64,000 nucleotides of DNA from Limnohabitans sp. (GTDB taxonomy: Bacteria; Pseudomonadota; Gammaproteobacteria; Burkholderiales; Burkholderiaceae_C), in the NCBI RefSeq assembly GCF_017848645.1, contig NZ_JAFEIF010000018.1:1-64000 (forward strand), in the 5' to 3' direction. The notes under the pieces were generated by a model. It was given only the letters and a program-made list of their open reading frames with translations. It made no database searches and was not told where the DNA came from. Shown piece after piece: positions 59,810 to 64,000 of the stretch. Numbering within the stretch: position 1 is the stretch's first letter; each line of letters opens with the position of its first letter. A program made the position numbers and the translations under genes.

Positions 59810-60465
59810 AGCTGCCATCTTCCGTGCAAAACGACCCAGCCCATGTGCAGCGCCTGGGCGTTTTTGGCGGAGCGTTCGATCCGCCGCATCGGGCCCACGT
59901 GGCCTTGGTCGAAGCGGCCATCACCCAGCTGCAGCTCGACCAGGTGCGTGTGCTGCCCACGGGCCAAGCCTGGCACAAACCGCGCAACCTGAGCGATGCC
60001 GAGCACCGCCTGGCCATGACGCGTTTGGCCTTTGCGCCTGTGCCGCAAGTGGTGGTGGACGAGCGGGAAATTCAGCGCACCGGACCCACCTACACGGTGG
60101 ACACCCTGCGCGAGTTGCAGACCGAATACCCCCAGGCGCAACTGTATTTGCTGCTGGGCGACGACCAGCGGCGCGCCTTGCCCGCCTGGCACCAAATCGG
60201 CGAAATTGGGCGCATCGCTATAATCTGCGCCGCAGGTCGTGATATGGCCGTGCGTGCCTGGAACGAAGAATCAGGCACTGCACCCACCAACCCACCCCTT
60301 TCTGACACGCTGCAAGCGCGCATTCGCACTCTGGACATGCCGCTGATGCCTCACAGTGCCACGGACATCCGTGTGCTGGCGGCCACAGAGCAGGCCCTGA
60401 CGGGCTTGGTATCCCCCGCTGTTGAGCGCTATATTCACGAACACCACCTTTACAGGCTCCATTGA
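59806..60465 (+). CDS. nadD: Nicotinate-nucleotide adenylyltransferase
   Basis: Adenylates nicotinate mononucleotide in NAD synthesis. 219 residues with the TTG start at 59806 that overlaps the hemF stop; GTG 59824 or 59845 are alternatives. [23 protein letters not shown] is the HxGH-type nucleotidyltransferase motif (HRAH here), [15 protein letters not shown] is conserved, and the second motif reads HSATDIR where ISSTxIR is usual. Overlaps rsfS as TGATG. Confidence 0.92.
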   Translation: MKLPSSVQNDPAHVQRLGVFGGAFDPPHRAHVALVEAAITQLQLDQVRVLPTGQAWHKPRNLSDAEHRLAMTRLAFAPVPQVVVDEREIQRTGPTYTVDTLRELQTEYPQAQLYLLLGDDQRRALPAWHQIGEIGRIAIICAAGRDMAVRAWNEESGTAPTNPPLSDTLQARIRTLDMPLMPHSATDIRVLAATEQALTGLVSPAVERYIHEHHLYRLH

Positions 60466-61256
60466 TGACCGAAAACGCCGCCAAAAAAGACATCCAGAAA
60501 CTCCAGCGTGCCATTGTGGACGCTTTGGAGGACGTCAAGGCCCAAGAAATCCAGGTGTTTGACACCGAACACCTGTCCTCGCTGTTTGAGCGGGTCATCA
60601 TCGCTTCGGGCACCTCGAACCGTCAAACCAAAGCGCTGGCTGCCAGCGTGCGTGACAAAGTGCGAAACGCAGGTTTTGGCAAACCCCGCATCGAGGGCGA
60701 AGACAACGGCGAATGGATCATTGTGGATTGCGGCCAGGCCGTGGTGCACGTCATGCAGCCCACCATCCGCACCTATTACAACCTCGAAGAAATCTGGGGC
60801 GGCACGCCTGTTCGCTTGAAGTTCGGTGCGCCCAAGCCCGCAGCGACGGCCGAAGTCAAGGGCCACATCCAGAATTCGGTGGCGAAAAAAGCCACCGGCA
60901 AAGCAGTGGCCAAATCCACCGCTGCCAAAACACCTGCTGCCATGAAGTCGGCCGCCAAACCCGCTGCCAAATCTGCAGCCAAGGCCAAACCCGCCTTGAA
61001 GGCACCGGCCAAATCCGCCAAACCAGCGGCCAAGGCACCTGCGAAAACTGCGGCCAAAACCGCCGCCTCCAAAACAGCGGCCAAGTCGCCGACGAAATCC
61101 AGCAGCCCCACCAGCAAGCCCACGGTGAAGACAGTGGGCAAGCCCACGGCCAAGCCTGCCGCCAAAGCGGCGGCCAAGTCGTCGGCCAAACCCGCAGCCA
61201 AAAAGGCCCCGGCGCGCAAGGCTGTGCAAGCGACCACCCGCCGCAAAGCCGATTGA
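60465..61256 (+). CDS. rsfS: Ribosome silencing factor RsfS with long Lys/Ala-rich tail
   Basis: Binds L14 and blocks subunit joining when nutrients run low. The ATG at 60465 gives 263 residues, more than twice the usual 105-130. Residues about 1-120 are the complete RsfS domain (ALEDVKAQEIQVFDTEHLSSLFERVIIASGTSNRQTKALA, NGEWIIVDCGQAVVHVMQPTIRTYYNLEEIW). Residues about 122-263 are repetitive Ala/Lys/Pro/Ser/Thr (AKPAAK, KTAAK types), resembling AlgP or histone H1. The frame is continuous and runs into a normal operon junction with rlmH, so the tail is not a frameshift artefact on its face. Confidence 0.94.
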   Translation: MTENAAKKDIQKLQRAIVDALEDVKAQEIQVFDTEHLSSLFERVIIASGTSNRQTKALAASVRDKVRNAGFGKPRIEGEDNGEWIIVDCGQAVVHVMQPTIRTYYNLEEIWGGTPVRLKFGAPKPAATAEVKGHIQNSVAKKATGKAVAKSTAAKTPAAMKSAAKPAAKSAAKAKPALKAPAKSAKPAAKAPAKTAAKTAASKTAAKSPTKSSSPTSKPTVKTVGKPTAKPAAKAAAKSSAKPAAKKAPARKAVQATTRRKAD

Positions 61257-61262
61257 TCCTGC

Positions 61263-61730
61263 ATGAAGCTGCTGATCGTTGCGGTCGGCCTGCGCGTGCC
61301 CGATTGGGCGCAGACCGCTTGGGACGACTACGCCAAACGTTTTCCGCCTGAGCTCAAGGTCGAGCTCAAGGCCGTGAAAACCGAGCCCCGGGGCTCCAAA
61401 ACCCTGCCCAACCTCTACGCGGCTGAGCGCCAGCGCATCGAAGCGGCTATCCCCCGCGGCACCCGCATCGTGGTGCTCGACGAGCGCGGCAGTAACTTGA
61501 CCACCCAAGCCTTGGCCACCCGCTTGACCAGCTGGCAACTCGGCGGTGACGATGTGGCTTTGGTCATTGGCGGCCCAGACGGGCTGGAGCCGGAGTTCCG
61601 GCATGCCGCGCACGAGCGCATCCGCTTGTCTGACCTGACCTTGCCCCACGCCATGGCCCGAGTTCTGTTGATCGAGCAGCTCTACCGCGCCTGGTCCATC
61701 AACGCCAACCACCCCTACCACCGCGAATGA
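61263..61730 (+). CDS. rlmH: 23S rRNA (pseudouridine1915-N3)-methyltransferase RlmH
   Basis: 155-residue SPOUT enzyme that methylates pseudouridine 1915 of helix 69 in assembled 70S ribosomes. [28 protein letters not shown] and the knot region [57 protein letters not shown] are conserved to the C-terminal HPYH, which is functional in the family. Starts 6 nt after rsfS; overlaps maf by 4 nt. Confidence 0.97.
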   Translation: MKLLIVAVGLRVPDWAQTAWDDYAKRFPPELKVELKAVKTEPRGSKTLPNLYAAERQRIEAAIPRGTRIVVLDERGSNLTTQALATRLTSWQLGGDDVALVIGGPDGLEPEFRHAAHERIRLSDLTLPHAMARVLLIEQLYRAWSINANHPYHRE

Positions 61731-62329
61731 GCGACTTCATCTACCTCGCCTCCCAAAGCCCCCGGCGCAGTCAGCTGCTCGACCAAATCGGGGTGGCCCA
61801 CCAGCTGCTTTTGGCCGGGCCAGACGAAGACGCCGAGTCTTTGGAAGACGTGCGCGGCGCGGAAGCGCCTGCACGGTATGTGGCGCGTGTCACGGGGCTC
61901 AAACTCGACGCCGCCGTGCAGCGCATGAAGCGCCAGGGCCTGCCTGCCGCGCCCGTGCTCTGTGCCGACACCACCGTGTGCCTGGGGCGGGAAATTTTGG
62001 GCAAACCGGTGGATGAAGACGATGCCGTGCGCATCCTGAAAATGCTCTCTGGCCAGACCCACCGCGTGTTGACGGCCGTTGCCGCACAAAAAGGGCACCA
62101 ACGGGTGGCGACGGTGTCCCAATCGTGGGTGCGCTTCGCGCCCATGACCGCGGCGCAAATCCGTGCCTATGTGGCCACGGGAGAGCCCATGGGCAAAGCT
62201 GGAGCCTACGGGGTGCAGGGCAAGGCGGCTGCCCATATTGAGCAGATTCGGGGCAGTTATTCAGGCATCATGGGTTTGCCGCTGTTCGAGACCGCTGCTT
62301 TGCTGCGATCTTTGGGCGTGCGCTGTTGA
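61727..62329 (+). CDS. maf: Maf-family nucleotide pyrophosphatase (YhdE-like)
   Basis: 200 residues. [58 protein letters not shown] and [37 protein letters not shown] are diagnostic. Hydrolyses dTTP/UTP and modified nucleotides in close relatives. Gene order rlmH-maf-rng supports the YhdE type rather than YceF. Confidence 0.93.
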   Translation: MSDFIYLASQSPRRSQLLDQIGVAHQLLLAGPDEDAESLEDVRGAEAPARYVARVTGLKLDAAVQRMKRQGLPAAPVLCADTTVCLGREILGKPVDEDDAVRILKMLSGQTHRVLTAVAAQKGHQRVATVSQSWVRFAPMTAAQIRAYVATGEPMGKAGAYGVQGKAAAHIEQIRGSYSGIMGLPLFETAALLRSLGVRC

Positions 62330-62409
62330 GTGTTCGCGAAAGCCATAGCGCTGACGGCACTGCATTTTTATACGAGTTGTTTTCACATTCCCCCCAGCTG
62401 ATGCCCACC

Positions 62410-63882
62410 ATGCAACAAGATATTTTGGTCAATTGGTCGCCCCAGGAAACCCGGGTTGCCGTGGTGGAGTTTGGCGCGGTGCAGGAGCTGCATGTCGAGC
62501 GCACGCTCGAGCGCGGTTTGGTGGGCAATGTGTACCTGGGCAAAGTGGCTCGGGTTTTGCCGGGCATGCAATCGGCCTTCATCGACATCGGTCTGGACAA
62601 AGCGGCCTTTTTGCATGTGGCCGATGTGTGGCAAAAGCACGCCGAAGGCGAGGCCGCAGCCGCCCGCACGGGCCAGCCGTTGGTGCCCATTGAAAAGCAG
62701 GTGTTCGAGGGCCGCGCCATCATGGTGCAGGTCATCAAGGACCCTATGGGCACCAAGGGCGCGCGCCTGTCCACGCAAATCAGCATTGCGGGCCGCCATC
62801 TGGTGTTTTTGCCGCAAGACGACCACATCGGCGTGTCCCAAAAAATCCCGTCTGACCAGCGCGATGCGCTGCGCCAAAGGCTGCAGGCCTTGGTGGGCCA
62901 GGCCGGGGGCGGTTTTATTTTGCGCACCAACGCCGAGGACTCCAGCGACGAAGAGTTGAGCGAGGACATCGCTTACCTGCGCAAGACCTGGGCCCGCATC
63001 AAAGAGGCCTCGCTGCGCTTGCCGCCAGCGTCTTTGCTGCACCAGGACCTGACGCTCTTGCAGCGGGTTCTGCGCGATTTGGTGGGAGAGGCCACACAAA
63101 GCATCCGCATCGACTCGCAGGAGCAGTTTGCCAAGCTGCAGGCCTTTGGCCAGGAGTTCATGCCCAAAGCGGCCGAGCGCTTGCAGCTGTACAAGGGCGA
63201 GCGCCCCATTTTTGACCTCTATGCCATCGACGAAGAAATCGCCAAGGCACTGGGCCGCCGGGTGGATTTGAAATCGGGCGGTTACCTGATCATCGACCAG
63301 ACCGAGGCGCTGACCACGGTGGACGTGAACACGGGCGGTTATGTCGGCGCGCGAAACTTTGAGGACACGATCTTCAAGACCAACCTCGAAGCCGCCCAAG
63401 CCATTGCGCGGCAACTGCGCCTGCGCAACTTGGGCGGCATCGTCATTGCCGACTTCATCGACATGGCCCGGCCAGAGCACCAGGAAGCAGTCTTGGCCGA
63501 GTTTCGCAAACAGCTCTCGCGTGACCGCGTCAAGACCATGGCGGGCGGTTTTTCATCTTTGGGTTTGCTGGAGATGACGCGCAAACGCACCCGCGAGTCG
63601 CTGGCCCACATGCTGTGTGAGCCTTGTCCCAGCTGTCAGGGCAAGGGCATTGTCAAGACGCCGCGTTCGGTGGTCTACGACATCCTGCGCGAGATCCTGC
63701 GCGAGGCGCGGCAGTTCAACCCGCGCGAGTTCCGCATCGTGGCCACCTCGGCCGTGATCGATTTGCTGCTGGACGAAGAAAGCCAGCACTTGGCGGGTTT
63801 GTCGGACTTCATTGCCAAGCCGATTTCACTGCAGGTCGAGGCCTCCATGGGGCCGGAGCAGTACGACATCGTGCTGCTTTGA
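62410..63882 (+). CDS. rng: Ribonuclease G
   Basis: Endonuclease for 16S rRNA 5'-end maturation and mRNA decay. The track start at 62326 adds 28 residues unlike the family; ATG 62410 (MQQDILVNWSPQETRVA) gives 490 residues, matching 489 in E. coli (62401 is an alternative). S1 domain with VYLGKVARVLPGMQSAFIDIGLDKAAFLH, catalytic DNase I-like part with YLIIDQTEALTTVDVNTGGYVGARN, and the Zn-link CEPCPSCQGKG. No C-terminal scaffold, so it is RNase G and not RNase E. Confidence 0.96.
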   Translation: MQQDILVNWSPQETRVAVVEFGAVQELHVERTLERGLVGNVYLGKVARVLPGMQSAFIDIGLDKAAFLHVADVWQKHAEGEAAAARTGQPLVPIEKQVFEGRAIMVQVIKDPMGTKGARLSTQISIAGRHLVFLPQDDHIGVSQKIPSDQRDALRQRLQALVGQAGGGFILRTNAEDSSDEELSEDIAYLRKTWARIKEASLRLPPASLLHQDLTLLQRVLRDLVGEATQSIRIDSQEQFAKLQAFGQEFMPKAAERLQLYKGERPIFDLYAIDEEIAKALGRRVDLKSGGYLIIDQTEALTTVDVNTGGYVGARNFEDTIFKTNLEAAQAIARQLRLRNLGGIVIADFIDMARPEHQEAVLAEFRKQLSRDRVKTMAGGFSSLGLLEMTRKRTRESLAHMLCEPCPSCQGKGIVKTPRSVVYDILREILREARQFNPREFRIVATSAVIDLLLDEESQHLAGLSDFIAKPISLQVEASMGPEQYDIVLL

Positions 63883-64000
63883 GGAGCCTCAGCTAAGCGA
63901 GCTCGGCCCATCAGGTGCTTCGCTGGCCCATTCACCTCGGTGGTGAAGCCTCGCATAAGCGCCGCCTTGCGCCAGCAACTCGGCTGGAGCCCCTTGTTCC
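63883..64000. other. Right window edge
   Basis: 118 nt after rng with one weak hairpin (TTCACC/GGTGAA). No gene is supported. Confidence 0.5.

Overview
The window is ordinary, densely packed chromosomal DNA of a betaproteobacterium. Gene order and protein sequences point to Burkholderiales, most likely Comamonadaceae of the Limnohabitans/Rhodoferax type. Supporting signs are the lpxD-fabZ-lpxA-lpxB-rnhB run, hom-thrC-moeA-moaD-moaE-clpB, the monomeric NADP isocitrate dehydrogenase beside isocitrate lyase, the nadD-rsfS-rlmH-maf-rng run, and a Met in the LpxA acyl-chain ruler (predicting 3-OH-C10 lipid A). The genus is an inference from pattern, not from a search. I see no rRNA, tRNA, insertion sequence, prophage, CRISPR array or integrase.

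Layout. 1-4.0 kb: end of lpxD, then fabZ, lpxA, lpxB, rnhB and a SpoU/TrmH methyltransferase, mostly overlapping. 4.0-9.2 kb: carA-carB (carbamoyl phosphate) and greA. 9.3-14.8 kb: yhbY divergent from rlmE-ftsH-folP-glmM. 14.9-20.4 kb: ppsR divergent from ppsA, followed by a large sodium/solute symporter with an EF-hand-like loop. 20.5-23.5 kb: rpsF-priB-rpsR-rplI, then dnaB with a perfect DnaA box upstream. 23.6-26.5 kb: minus-strand PIN-PhoH, bcp and an Mth938-domain gene. 26.6-32.7 kb: alaA, hom-thrC and moeA-moaD-moaE. 32.7-42.6 kb: a small unknown gene divergent from clpB, an orphan TPP enzyme, a SWIB-domain protein with a histone-H1-like tail, aceA and the monomeric icd. 42.8-50.5 kb: thrS-infC-rpmI-rplT-pheS-pheT-ihfA and a DUF1840 gene. 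50.5-56.1 kb: DUF192, a cold-shock protein, clpS-clpA and a HerA-like ATPase. 56.2-64.0 kb: yebC, purD, a PlsC-like acyltransferase, hemF, nadD, rsfS, rlmH, maf and rng.

Most genes are housekeeping and form compact transcription units with ATGA/TGATG overlaps. Together they cover lipid A and fatty acid synthesis, pyrimidine/arginine precursor supply, ribosome assembly and rRNA modification, protein quality control (FtsH, ClpB, ClpS-ClpA), threonine and molybdopterin synthesis, and the isocitrate branch point between the glyoxylate shunt and the TCA cycle.

I found no obviously new multi-gene system. The most unusual signals are regulatory or concern protein architecture: (1) a nearly identical 15-bp palindrome-like element overlapping the -35 regions of both clpB and the SWIB/H1-like gene, with a second GAAA-N7-TTTC palindrome 21 bp away at the latter; (2) two TCTTnTATAAGA-type inverted repeats exactly 30 bp apart upstream of aceA; (3) an EF-hand loop and a long charged insert in the symporter; (4) a 140-residue Ala/Lys/Pro-rich tail on RsfS; (5) an AUC start codon for infC, missed by the ORF track; and (6) several terminator-like hairpins in operon leaders (greA, thrS, rpmI, pheS). 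The ORF track overextends many genes; start choices are explained per entry.
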